Source: Alligator mississippiensis (lineage: Eukaryota > Chordata > Crocodylia > Alligatoridae). Taken from it: DNA of 64,000 nt. Position 1 is the first letter of the stretch. Each line of letters opens with the position of its first letter. Below are positions 45,590 through 56,276 of the stretch, in pieces. Location: assembly GCF_030867095.1 (NCBI RefSeq), contig NC_081824.1, forward strand, positions 118,986,162-119,050,161. The letters run 5' to 3'. The position numbers and the translations under genes were made by a program. Below the pieces are notes generated by a model that was given only the letters and a program-made list of their open reading frames with translations, did no database searches and was not told the origin of the DNA.

Positions 45590-46612
45590 TTTCAGGCATG
45601 TCCAGATGAGCACACAATTGCCTCTTGCAGCATCTCAAAGCCCTTTGAGATGCTGCAAGAGGCACTTATGGGAACAGAAAAACATTCCTTGCCCCTGCAT
45701 ATCCAGGTGTCAAACAATACCCCGGGGAAAAAGATTGGGTCAGGGCACGGTCCTGGATCTTTTCTCCACCCCGTTAGAAAAGGTGGCAAGCAGGTGGTTG
45801 CCCTGTTGACAGCGCTGGTGGTGTCTGTGGGAGCTCCCTGCTTACCGCTGCTGCCACGCTCCCACCACTGCCAGCACTGCTGTGCCCCCCCAGCCACCAG
45901 GGGTATGCGACATTCATGCAGGGGACCCAACCCTCCTAAGCATCCCCCACACCCCCAGTCCCCCCACACCTACCCACACACTGACTCACATCCCCCCATC
46001 CCCCTTCCCACCACCTCCTGCAAACCCCACATCCCCCCATCACACACCTACCATGTGATAAGGAAACCAAAAGCAAACATTACAACATATAGATATTTTG
46101 CATTTATTTTATTATGATGCTAGAGACACTGGTAGGCTTCCAAATGTCTTTAACATTGAAAATATAGCAATAAAATATTGCCCATCTGATCAGTCCCTCT
46201 CTCCCCCTCTGTCTTTTGTTCTAATTGTGGAAGTATGTAGATTTTGGGGTATTTTAAAAAGTGAATTTGGGATGCTGCTTCAGCAGTCTAGCTGACACAA
46301 GGGGCTAGTGTCCCCAGATACCAAGTGGCTGGACCTCAGAAGCTCCTGGGGGTAAGTAGCCCTGAGCTGCTGGCCAACACAGGTTTTTATACTGCTGGGG
46401 ACAGCACAGGTGCTGCCCTGGGCTCTAGCTCCCCCTCGCTGCAGATCCGAGAGGAGCCAGGCAGGGTTATTTTGCCCCAAATGGCACAATTTGCTCCACA
46501 ACAAACTGCATGTCCGGGCACATGTGCTGCAGCAAAAAGCCCTGGCTCAAATGTGCACCACTTCTATTTGAGCTGCTGCAAGTTCACATGCTTGCATGTG
46601 TGGACGTGCCCT
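45590..46612. mobile_element. Composite MITE block with a perfect 21-bp hairpin
   Basis: The left end 'GGCATGTCCAGATGAGC' (about 45596) and right end 'GTGTGGACGTGCCC' (about 46600) are rough inverses. Near the left end is the perfect hairpin 45620-45663. The middle (about 46096-46258) shares about 140 bp with 53594-53735 ('GACACTGGTAGGCTTCC', 'GTAGATTTTGGGGTATT'). At least two elements may be nested. Confidence 0.45.
45620..45663. repeat. Perfect 21-bp-arm hairpin with 2-base loop
   Basis: The left arm, 45620-45640, begins GCCTCTTGCAGCATC and ends TCAAAG. The right arm, 45643-45663, is its exact inverse. The spacer is CC. A diverged relative lies at about 49690-49725 ('GCGGCATCTCAAAAGCCTTTGAGGCACC'). 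Most likely part of a MITE. Confidence 0.85.
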
Positions 46613-46742
46613 TCATGGCTCTGCCTTGTGCTTTCTTGACAGACCTAGTATCAGTTTTACTAGTGCCATATGCAGGGGTCATACCACCCTCCTTGTTCCC
46701 ACTGTTTTCCTGTTATTAGCTCTTTTAAGCAGAAAATTACAT

Positions 46743-47570
46743 TAGATAGACAGAGTCTTTTGGTTTGAGTTGATATCTTTTATCAACTTGGAGGTGGGTT
46801 GATGTTTCTAGCAAGCTTTTGGATAATACAGTATCCTTTTTCAAGTTAAATGGAGTGCAGAATAGGGTGACTCCCCTGTGTATACCAGAGAGCCCGTCAG
46901 TACTCTATGCAAGTGGATATAGTAGTTGAACTGCTCTGATACCAATCATACATTCTGCATGGGGGTGAGGGGGGAAGGATTTTGTTTTTTGTGGGTTATG
47001 ATATGGGTACTTGGTATGGTTGGGGTTTAGGCAGACTGTAGTGAAGAAGATAGCTCATTTCTCTGTTCAGTCCATGATTTTTTATGTCCAGAGTGGTGAT
47101 GAAGTTGAGTTCATTGGGCACATCTTTTGAAGGTGTTTTGTAGATTTCCTTTGAGGATAAAGACTGAAAGATCTGACAAAGTGGTCATTTGGGGAGAAAT
47201 GTGCCCCTACAGGCAATTGTGGGTTTCTGGCTTTGATGGATTTCCTGTGTGCATTCATCAGTGACCACAGTCTATGCATATCTACTTGCATAGACTACTG
47301 ACGGATTCCTAAGTATACATTGGGGAGTCACCCCCCTTCTGCACTTCACTAGCTTGAAAAAGCATACTGTGTTATCTGAAAGCTTGCTAGAACCATCAAC
47401 CCACCTCAAAGTCCGTCTAATAAAAAATATCTTGCTGGGATCCTTTGACCCTAGCTGACTTCGTGCTCCTGGGGCAGGGGGCTGGACTTGATGATCTTTG
47501 AGGTCCCTTCCAGCCCCAACATCTATGAAATCTATGAAACATGAACCAAAAGACTGTCTATCATATAGCC
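46743..47570 (-). mobile_element. Penelope-like element fragment with inverted terminal arms (fossil)
   Basis: Arms of about 150-190 bp at 46743-46930 and 47270-47430 (continuing at about 47540-47570) are inverse of each other, for example 'GGTGGGTTGATG' with its inverse, and 'AGACAGAGTCTTTTGG' with 'CCAAAAGACTGTCT'. Between them the - strand encodes a piece resembling the C-terminal GIY-YIG endonuclease region of Penelope-like elements (LPVGAHFSPNDHFVRSF). Inverted long terminal repeats are known in this family. A CR1 tail has inserted into the right arm. Old and broken. Confidence 0.65.
47470..47539 (+). mobile_element. Short CR1 tail inserted in the Penelope-like element
   Basis: It reads 'GGGGCTGGACTTGATGATCT' (approximately), 'TTGAGGTCCCTTCCAGCCCC' and a 3' microsatellite 'ATCTATGAAATCTATGAAA', the CR1 3' end. 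It splits the right arm of the surrounding element, so it is the younger insertion. Confidence 0.85.
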
Positions 47571-49115
47571 TCAGACCTATACAGCTCACCCCAAAAGAAA
47601 ATTACATTAACCATTCATATTCAGTTTGCAATCTCCAATGACCCTTGAATCATTTTCAAGTCAGCAGTTCCTATGATACAGCCCCCCTTTCTGTAAGCAC
47701 GGCTTCAATTCTTTTTTTCTAGATATATAACCTTACTATTGACTATCCTGAACTGATTAAGTGAAATTAAGCAAAATTCTGTAGTAAAGACTGATCCAAA
47801 TGAACCAGTTCTTTCACAGCTTGGATCTTTCAAGTAATTGATAATCAGATGTCATTTAAAATCTTGTAGGTGCAATTATTTTTTCAAGTGAACGTATTTT
47901 TCTTCTTGCAGATGATGCTGGTTCAATGAAAATATTTGGAAAGCCTAACCATTTTGATTTGAGTCCATTAAAATAATTTTGGGCAATTAGAAAATTTTAG
48001 GCCAATCTATGCGATTCCTTGAGGATGTTAAAAATATCAGCAACAATTTACTGCTACTGCATTGATGCAAATTGGCACAACACTGTTTTGAAGCTTGCTA
48101 GCTCCAGAACGTAATGAAATAGCCTGAAATGCCTTGAAATGAGAAAAGAAATATAATTTGTTTCACTCCTATTTATGATTTTCTCAACTTCGTTGCCTGA
48201 CTCACCTTAGGAAACTTTAAAAATAGTTTTAAGAAATAGGAAAGAGTTAATTTGTCATGATTGATATTATAAACTCTCAGCTAGAATGGAAAATCAGCTT
48301 GAAAGGAAATAATAGTGAGGGTGCTGCAGAGATATTTGGCTCAAAAATAGCTTCTGCAATACAAAATATAAATTGCACATACAAACAAAAATCTGTGATT
48401 GCATGAGTCTCAAAATACTGTACCATGAATATGTGTAACAAAGAAATGCAAAGCCTTCCTAGGTTTGTTTTAGCTTTTTAGAGAGGAGGCAAAACTTTAT
48501 AACTTAACCATAACTCTATGCAAACAGACATTATCTGCTGAAGAACAGTCTGTCTTGTTTTATTAAGGCGACATGCCTATTTCTTAGCTGTTTGTACAAA
48601 ACGAGTCTTGTACACGTGCTTTGCAGGCTATTTGAATAAGGGGAACAACAAAATTGTTGCAAAAGCAAAGTGTGAATGAAAAAAACATAACAATGAATGA
48701 AGATGAGGAAAAGATTGTCCTGCAGCAAGATGCTTATAAGCAGCTCAGCCTTGGTGAAAAAGGAGATCCTGTTGAGATTGGGTTACAATGTGTAAGAAAC
48801 TTTATGGGTAGCAAATACTAGGTAATAAAGGGCTCTGTAATCTAACACAGAAAGGCATAGCAAGAAATAGTTGGAAATTAAAGCCAGGTAAGACTCAAAT
48901 TTGAAATAAGGTACAGACGTATTTGTTCTCGATGTGAGGGCAATTAACAATTGGAATTAATTACCCGTGCAAGGGGTGGATTCCCCATCTCATGACATCA
49001 TTGAAACAAGACCAGATGACTTCTTGGGAGAGGTACTTTCCTAAGAATATTAATTAATGAGCACAATAGAAGAGTAATGAACTTCCTCTAAACAGTTCAT
49101 AGAATTTCATTAGAC
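47571..49115. other. Intergenic, no gene seen
   Basis: AT-rich sequence with no recognised gene or repeat. Confidence 0.45.
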
Positions 49116-49770
49116 CAGTGTTTCTTCACCGGTGGGTTATATGATTTCCTAATGGTCACAAAAGGCAATTGGGGGTTGGAAGATGCTGAAAGTTTTATTA
49201 CAATTTTAAAATAAAGAAAATATCCATGAAAACTTTAAGAGGCTACAAAGCTACATGCAAGCATAGCAGTTGCAGTAGTAGGTATTTTGCCCTTTTCGGC
49301 TACATATCCATGAACAGGGGCATGCAATTCCTGTGGGGAATAAAGCAGTGGCACACATTTGAGCAGCTGCTTTTTGCTCTGGCTCATGCCCCTGCATGTG
49401 GGGTTAGTGTGGAGAAAAATCTCCGGCTGGGGTAGAGAAGGCAGGGGCCTGGGAGCCTCCCAGGGCTCAAGCAGTGGCAATGTGGATGTGCAGAGCCTAG
49501 TCTACAGCCAGAAAATAGCTTTGACCAGCTATTTTGGCCACGGTTTTGTGCCATGCATGCTGCTGCCAAGTACACTGCCCCACTTTTCCCCCCCCCATTG
49601 TGTTTTTTTTATTTTCCAGTATCTAAATTAGGAGCCACGCTGCAAATATGCAGCATGGAGAACCAAATCATATGCATGGAGTGTGTTTTGCGGCATCTCA
49701 AAAGCCTTTGAGGCACCACAAAAATGCACGTGCATGCATATGTGGATGCAGCCTTCTTGTCCAAGTAACC
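49116..49770. mobile_element. hAT-type end and adjoining MITE
   Basis: CAGTGTTTCTTCACC at 49116 followed by 'GGTGGGTTATATG' matches the inverse of the right end of the 1-kb hAT element at 61562-62563 ('GGGTGGAGAAACACTG'), so this is a related hAT fragment. From about 49245 ('GCTACATGCAAGCATAGC') to 49760 ('GCATATGTGGATGCAGCC') a second, MITE-like element is likely. The boundary between the two is not resolved. Confidence 0.45.
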
Positions 49771-50319
49771 CTCTCAAGCCCTGTATAGCTTTAAATTTCT
49801 CTGTAAGGCTCTCAAAACACATGTCTGCAAATAAATTATACAGGCCTAGCCTTGGTAGCATTGATACTTGATAGTAAAATATAGGGGACTGGAAACACTC
49901 TACTTCAAGTACTTCAAGAGGTGCCAACTTGAAAAGATGGAGAAATACTGAAGTGATCCGCTGGTTCTTTTGATTTCAAAGGGTGGCTAGATGAGTATAA
50001 TGCTAACCTGTGCACTGATTAAGCTGTGTAACAGGAAATCCTGATTAGCAGAGAAAGATATTGAAAAGGCCCTGCTTCAAAAAGTTACTTGAGCATGTAC
50101 CTCATTTTGAGCATGTGAATATGATTAAAAGGTTTTGATGACAAAAAAGAAAGAAAAAAAGATCTCTCTTTGTAGACGTTATTGATGTTGGAAAAAAATA
50201 ACATTTTTTCTTTAACTATAAGGTCTTACTGAAAAATTTCAGTGAGCTTTAATAACTTACTATTAAAATGTTGTAGAGTTTTACCCCAATAAGTTAATAC
50301 TGCAGGCATGAGAAGAAAA
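49771..50319. other. Intergenic, no gene seen
   Basis: AT-rich, without recognised features. Confidence 0.4.
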
Positions 50320-50625
50320 AATGAACTTGTAGTTAAAGCACTGGACAAGAAAATGAGGTACAGTTCCCAGTTCTTCTGCAGATTTTCTGTGTAGCTTTGG
50401 TAAGTTATTCAAAATTTCTTTGTTCTTCAAACTCGCCCCATGAGTAAAATAAAGACAGTAAGATTTCCTTTTTCTTACCCTTTGTCTTATTAGATAGTAA
50501 GAATTTTGGCAGAGGAACTGTCTCTCACTGTGTATTTGTAACTAATACAATGGGGCCCAGATCTCAAATGGGGTCTGCATGAGTTTCTGTAAAATAAATA
50601 ACTGTACTAAATATTAGTTATGGAA
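50320..50625 (+). repeat. MIR/CORE-type SINE with tail
   Basis: The head 'TAGTTAAAGCACTGGAC', the middle 'TTTTCTGTGTAGCTTTGGTAAGT' (the MIR 'ctgtgtgaccttgggcaagt' region) and the tail 'CTGTCTCTCACTGTGTATTTG' then 'CAATGGGGCCCAGATCTC' follow the order of an old amniote SINE. Long but diverged. Confidence 0.6.
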
Positions 50626-51351
50626 TACTAATAATATACAGTGGATTACTGTTAATTCCTACAAAAAATTACCCTCTCCCACCTGTTCTCTGGAAAGACT
50701 TGGTTGCAGAGGCTGTATTAAATCCCAATCTAATTCCCAAGGAAGTGTTTTAAATGCCATCAGTGGGAATTGAAATGAGTCTTTATATTACTTGAAAGAA
50801 ACCTGTGGAGCCCATGAGAATTCTTGTGGCAGAAGACACCACAGGCTCTCTTTCTGCTCTTTTCCTATTTTCATTGATACCTACCTTTCATAAGCACAGT
50901 GAAGAAAACTTCCTAATAGTCTCAAAATAACTGTTTCTGAGCACAGATGATTTGTTTTAATGTGTATTACACAGAGATAATCCTTAAAGAAAATAGCTTT
51001 TTAAAATCAACAGCTTAAAAAAGTACATAATCCCAGTAAAAACCCAGCCTTGGGGTCAGCCCTGGTACAAGTTGCTGCAATTCCCAGCAAAAGTTTCTAG
51101 GTAAAACTCAATAGTGATATAAATAATAGTAGATTTTGTACATCAGCCCTTGGTTATTCAGCTGACCACAAATACCAAGTTGGAAGATAAATGCTGCCAC
51201 ATTTATCATCATCACATTTACAGGGCAGCTTTACCTCACTATCTCCTCCTTTGCTTGGTTGGAATAAAACATGTTAGTTTAATTGTGAGGTCTTTTTGTT
51301 TCTTTGTCTTAGATACCATAAGTACCTCATGACAGCATATATAAATGTTTC
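50626..51351. other. Intergenic or distal IL20RA 3' flank
   Basis: No recognised gene. It could include distal 3' UTR of IL20RA on the - strand if a more distal polyadenylation site than 51424-51429 is used. Confidence 0.4.
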
Positions 51352-51690
51352 AGGGGTGTAGGTTGTAGCCGTGTTGGTCTAAGGACATAGGCAGACAAGG
51401 TTCCTTGGGTGAATTTGATATCTTTTATTAGACCAACCCACATGGTTGGAGAATAGTTATTAAGCAAGCTTTCGGGTTCAAAAACCCTTTGTCAGGCTAA
51501 GGAAGCTTCAGCAGTTGGTGTGTGCTCTTCCTGGATGGAATGAAAAGTAAAGAAGCCAGAGGCTGGGCTGGGGAGTTAGTTGCCAGGCAGACTGTAATGT
51601 ATCAAAAATCCAATGTCTATGTTTAGTCCCTGATCTCTAGTATCCAGCAGGTTGATGAAATGGAGCTCATTTTAAGATCTTTAAAGACTC
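51352..51690 (-). mobile_element. Penelope-like element fragment forming the start of the IL20RA 3' UTR (fossil)
   Basis: The block contains 'GTAGCCGTGTTGGTCTAAGG', 'GATATCTTTTATTAGACCAA', 'AAGCAAGCTTTCGGG' and 'TTAGTCCCTGATCTCTAGTA' (+ strand), a well-known reptile repeat. Its right part matches the endonuclease-side sequence of the element at 46743-47570 ('TCCAGCAGGTTGATGAAATGGAGCTCATT'-like). It runs to within a few to about 15 bases of the IL20RA stop codon, in the same orientation as the gene. Broken, old fossil. Confidence 0.7.
51424..51429 (-). terminator. IL20RA: Candidate polyadenylation signal of IL20RA inside the transposon
   Basis: TTTATT on the + strand is AATAAA on the gene strand, about 265 bases after the stop codon and inside the Penelope-like fragment. 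It is the first such hexamer I see downstream of the stop. Use is inferred, not shown. Confidence 0.4.
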
Positions 51691-51693
51691 TTC

Positions 51694-52644
51694 TCAGTCT
51701 TCCATTTTTACATGCAGTCCCCATTGTTCCTTAAATTTTTGGAGGTATATTTCTTGGTCCTCTGAGGGCTCATCAGATACCTGCCTCTCATACAGTCTGG
51801 ACAAAAGCCCCTCTTTTGCTGGATCATCACACTTTTCATGTTCAAATATTTCTTCACAAGCATCATTTTCAAAATTGGACAAACTAGATATATACAGTTT
51901 TCCAGTATGAGGATCCCAGTCTACTAATATAGTCTGTTCATCTTCCTTTTTTACATCCTCTATCACCATTGGGTCCTGGGGGCCCTGGCTTATTGTACTT
52001 AAGTGAGGAAATGGTAATTGTCCTGATTTTTCAGTACCCAAGTTTAGCAACTCAGTTGCTGTCTCAGCGGATAGCTCCTCTGGTGTATTACATTTGAGTT
52101 CTTTTAATATCTGCACTGAACAAGTGTCTGTAGTCCTTTCATTAAGTTGGGGACAGTATGGCAGTTTTGTTTTATCAAGGTTCAAGTCATCCAATGTAAT
52201 CAGGGGCTTATTTAGCAGTTCCCCTAGTGCAGAAGATTTCACTTTCACACTGAGATCCTCCAGTTTCTGCATAGAAAAGAGGTCAGCAGGCCTCACATCA
52301 CGTTCATATTCTATGACCTCTTTATTTCTTTGACCCAAAGTACAGTGGTTGCCAACTTGGCCTTGGCATGGCCAGTTCCCATCTTGGTCACAGTTGGGTA
52401 AAATTTTTACTCCTTCAGAAGAATCAACCAAGTGTTTCAAGAGCAACCCTTCCTTTGGAGGTTTATTATCAGGTCTGTTTTCATCCTGGATGTTATAGTA
52501 TTTGCAGCTGCTCCTGCCCATTAAGTTAATGGTTTCCTCAGAAGCCTTGTTCTCATCCACAATATTAATGGTGATGAAGTTGACCACCATTTTTTCAGTT
52601 GGTACAAAAACATTTTCATCACATTTATTAGTGTACTTCAATAC
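51694..52644 (-). CDS. IL20RA: IL20RA last coding exon (interleukin-20 receptor alpha, cytoplasmic tail)
   Basis: The acceptor TTTCCTTTCCAG|GTATTG (- strand) starts the exon in phase 0, giving ...PANL|VLKYTNKCDENVFVPTEK, which aligns with human ILIYGNEFDKRFFVPAEK. The exon encodes 316 residues and ends TGA at 51696-51694. Conserved blocks are FVPTEKMVVNFITINI (membrane-proximal, JAK1-binding region by analogy), EVIEYERDVRPADL, TILVDWDPHTGKLYISSLS, KEGLLSRLYE and the C-terminus YLQKFKEQWGLHVKMED. Between blocks the sequence is poorly conserved, and the tail is about 50 residues longer than the human one as I recall it. IL20RA pairs with IL20RB to bind IL-19, IL-20 and IL-24, and with IL10RB for IL-26, signalling through JAK1 and STAT3 at the plasma membrane. 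Confidence 0.96.
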   Translation of the reverse strand, partial: VLKYTNKCDENVFVPTEKMVVNFITINIVDENKASEETINLMGRSSCKYYNIQDENRPDNKPPKEGLLLKHLVDSSEGVKILPNCDQDGNWPCQGQVGNHCTLGQRNKEVIEYERDVRPADLFSMQKLEDLSVKVKSSALGELLNKPLITLDDLNLDKTKLPYCPQLNERTTDTCSVQILKELKCNTPEELSAETATELLNLGTEKSGQLPFPHLSTISQGPQDPMVIEDVKKEDEQTILVDWDPHTGKLYISSLSNFENDACEEIFEHEKCDDPAKEGLLSRLYERQVSDEPSEDQEIYLQKFKEQWGLHVKMED

Positions 52645-53089
52645 CTGGAAAGGAAAGACATTTGATTTAAAAGAAATGTAATTAAGATATTATCTAACTG
52701 AAACTTGCACTGCATCTATTTTTAAAATGTATGATTAGTTTTATTATATTGTTAGAAGCTGGGTCTTCATTTTGGGTTCCAGATGATGAAAGTAGTTCTC
52801 TGTACCTTCAATTCCCACTTCCTTCACATATTTTTCTATTCTAGCAGGAGCAGGCCCATATAAGCTGCTACATTTTTCCTTCAACAACACCCCAAGACCA
52901 ATCATTAGTTAGAGCAGGTGAGCTAAAATTTTCTTTTGGTTATTCCATGGCACACTGGGGTGACTTCTTGGAAGTTAACAGAGTAATCCTGCTATAACTG
53001 GCCACGTCTATGTAGGTGTTTAACTGTGGAGTAGACTAATTATCAGAGATCTGGCTTTTTCTGTTTGCCATGTAAAAATGTGGTAAAAC

Positions 53090-53800
53090 TCAGATTTTCT
53101 CATTTTAAGGAGAAAAACTCAGAATCCTTCCTTTAAAGGAGAGAAACACGGAAAATGGTGGATTCCCCCTTGCAGGCTGGCAGAGTTCCAGCCTGCAAGG
53201 TGCTGGGGGGAACGGGAGGAGGGCGGTCAGGCAGGGGGTGCTGCACATGGCCGCGGGGCAGCCTGGAGAGCAGCTCCCGCACATAAGTCTGGTGGGGGGA
53301 GGGAAAGGAGGCCCCTCTCATGAGGGAGGGAGTTAAGTAGGGCTGGGGTTGCTGCCCAGCTGGGTTGGCATGTGGGGCTTGGGGCCAGAGTGTGTGGCTG
53401 CATGGCCTAGTTTGGGAATGAGACAGAGACACAGGTGGCTTGTCTGGGGGATGATGAGGAGGCTGGCTCCCTGCTGCTGTGCATACTCCTGGGGAAAGGA
53501 GGGGGAGAAATCAGGGGCACATGCTCTGATGGGAGCAGCTCTGATTTTCCATGATAAAACTCCCCAAATCAAAGGCCAAAATGTCTAGGCATTTAGTATT
53601 TATTTTATTATAGTGATTGAGGCACTGGTAGGCTTCCTAATTGCTTTATAATTGTAAATATATCAATAAAACATTAATTGATACCTATATATTAGTGGTG
53701 TTTCATTTTAATCCTGGAAAAATGCAGATTTTGGGGTTTCAATAAGAGAACTACTTAATTTTTCTCAGAGACTTTGAAATGTTTAAACAGAGAAAACCAG
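53090..53800. mobile_element. Non-autonomous DNA transposon in IL20RA intron 6
   Basis: The GC-rich interior starts after an A-rich end with 'GGAGAAAAACTCAGAATCC' and 'GAGAGAAACACGG'. The right end is 'TTTTTCTCAGAGACTTTG' then 'CAGAGAAAACCAGGACC', a rough inverse. A perfect 13-bp-arm palindrome (CCTTGCAGGCTGG, 53168-53180 and 53188-53200) sits inside. About 140 bp (53594-53735) is shared with 46096-46258. 'CCTTGCAGGCTGG' also occurs inside the hAT element at 61562-62563. Confidence 0.45.
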
Positions 53801-53842
53801 GACCCCTCATAACTAGTTGAGGAGTAAACTGACTACATGTGA

Positions 53843-54588
53843 AATGGTATTAGGCTACAGTAAACTAATTAATGCTGCAGTAAGATAGTACTGTCAGGGA
53901 ATTCCATCTGCTGGAATTAAACACATGCATAGATGCTGACCACGGGCATAAATTGTGCCTGGACAGCCCAGCCAGCTTAGCCACAAGGCAATGCACTTTT
54001 AGCATCCTCATGCCCTGGCCAGCCTCTCTGCTGCCTGATGCCACCGCCTGGAGCCCCAGGCTGAGTGGCCCTGGTATAAACTGCACCACCCTGGTTCAAA
54101 TTGCTGTTGTATAGATGCTGCTCCTGGGAGTAGTTTACTCCACCTCAACTGCTCTGAAGTTTATTGCTTTGAATTAATAGCATGTGTAGACGGACCCAAT
54201 AACTACTGTACAGAATCTGGTCGAGACTATTAAACCAATGGAAAAAGGAACTGTAACTTGAACTCAGACTCTTCTCCTCCCTGCCCCCCAACCAATCCAA
54301 GGGCAGAATCATTTAGAAAACTACCATTTTAAGGTGAAGTTCATGCAGACTTTAGTAATATCAGAGGAAGTTGTGGGTAAGTAGATAAAATATACAACAG
54401 ACTGTCTACAGTACGGATTCTACAATTAGCTCTACTGCAGACTGTGTTGCTGACCCTGAGACTAACCACTTTGCCTCTATCTACATTCATTTTTACACTT
54501 GTAAAATAGAGATCATAACAGTTATCTACTCTGAAGAGTATTTATTTGAGGCTCAATTTGCCCAGCAGTGCTTGAAAATGGATACAAA
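53843..54588. repeat. IL20RA intron segment duplicated at 57612-58371 (probable source copy)
   Basis: About 746 bp here matches 57612-58371 in direct orientation. From about 53960 onward the copies are nearly identical; the first 100 bp are more diverged. The segment covers most of a MITE (right end 'GCATGTGTAGACGGACCC' near 54180), ordinary intron sequence ('AATAACTACTGTACAG...') and part of a MIR-like SINE ('TTGCTGACCCTGAGACTAACC', about 54440-54540). Here the MITE also keeps its left end ('CTGACTACATGTG', 53831-53843), which the other copy lacks. Confidence 0.9.
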
Positions 54589-56276
54589 ATTTTCTGATGG
54601 GTGGTGCTATAGAAGTATTATTTATACAATATCTGCACTTAAAGTTGAGAGCTATTTCCTGTTTTACCAGCACATTTAAAGAATCTCTTTTAAATGTCTT
54701 CCAGAATGGAGTCACCTTTATAAGCACAGCCTCTGTAAATTCTGTGCAATGAGAGAGGAAGAAAAAGGCAAAGCTGGGAGCTGACTTGTTGTTGACATAA
54801 ATTTGTAGCATTTTGATAATCATTTTAGCATAGTTTTTTTCCAAAAGTTGTCAATAATTTTTTCCAATTCCAACCTAAGACATCTTGGTTATTCCACTTC
54901 CCAGTGCCCACAGACTGCCAATCATCTTGTAGACGTGGGGAAATTAGACACATTTTCATCTGTTGTCTAAGCAAGGACATGAATCAAAAGATGGACATGA
55001 AATTGCAGCTTTTACAATGAAAATGAAAAAAATTAACAGTCCTAATGAAATAAAGAAGATAGATAAAATTAATAGAAGTAATAATACAACAGACTCGATG
55101 TGCTGGGTGGCAGATGGGGCACAATGGATGAGAAGATGAATCTTTTACAGGGTAATCTAGTGACAGGGGGAGGGACTGGAATAGCTGTATTCCAAAGGCA
55201 GCACAGTAGCTGCTGTCCACCTCCTTCTGCATCTTCTAGAGGGATGAATCTCCATGAATTCCTGTGAGACGCTGCATGCTCCACCACCACACCTGCCACA
55301 GGCTGGCATTTTTTAAGAGAACCAGCCAATGCCTCCAAACACTTCACAACATTCCCTGTTGTGCAGAGTGGGCTAATGTCACAATCAAGTCTAAAGTATT
55401 TATTTATATTTTTATGATGGCACAAATGTGTTTGAGCAACCACCTAGAGAAGTTTTTGGATAGTTTGTTTTTAATCACTTATAAAGCAAAAATGACACCT
55501 CACCCTTCTCTGATTCTTTTAAACGTTTATCTTGAAAAAACAAACTAAAATCAGGAAGACAAACGTATAACTATTTCTACTTTGAAATCAACTTTGAACA
55601 GTATAGCACACTTTGGTAGAATAATATTGCACAGTATTCAAAAATCTACAAGAATCCAAAACTGAATAATCTGCCCAGCTCAGATATATGATATCCTTCA
55701 GAGACATCATTAAAAAGCAAAGTAGACTTGTACCTCATAAAAGGCCACCAGAACTTCAATATCCATTTTGGTTGAGAGATTTTGCATCACTTAATTATCT
55801 CTCCTTTTAGTGATGGATGAATTCAATTAACAATTTTCACTCACTGAATCCTCTCCAATGCTTCTTCATGGGTAAATGTAGAAAGGACGAGCCAGCTTCT
55901 TAATGCCATTTGCCTCAGTGCACCTGAGACCCTGCTTATGACAACGCCCCTTTCCAAGACTAAGGAAATTATTTCATTTTGATGTTTATTCTTTTTGGGT
56001 ATAATTTTAGGGAAGAATACCAGATAGTCATGCTTAAGAGGCGCAGCTGTTGATCTTAGCCTTCTGTATTTGCCATTTTTAATATTCCTTGTGTGATGTT
56101 CTTTTCTTGCTTTAAGTGGGATTTTATCTTGAAATACAAAACCTGCAGGCAGGCTACAATGTGCCCCCCACCCCCTGTTCCCTCCTTCCAGGGTTGTAGT
56201 AGATTAGCATGGTTCTGATGAACTGCATTGTAAAATGGCAGGAGTAGGACCCCAGTAAGAAATGAAAACTGCTTAC

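Larger units (their letters stand above)
52645..56276 (-). other. IL20RA: IL20RA intron 6
   Basis: The intron runs from donor AACCTG|GTAAGC (GT at 56276-56275) to acceptor TTTCCAG (AG at 52646-52645), phase 0. It contains a GC-rich MITE-like block (about 53090-53800) and the source copy of the 750-bp intron segment (53843-54588). The rest is AT-rich without recognised features. Confidence 0.85.

Noticed and set aside
4000-51000. A long non-coding RNA gene comparable to human NHEG1 between the two protein genes
   Set aside because: No sequence-level evidence (no conserved exon or promoter island) could be seen; it would need transcript data.
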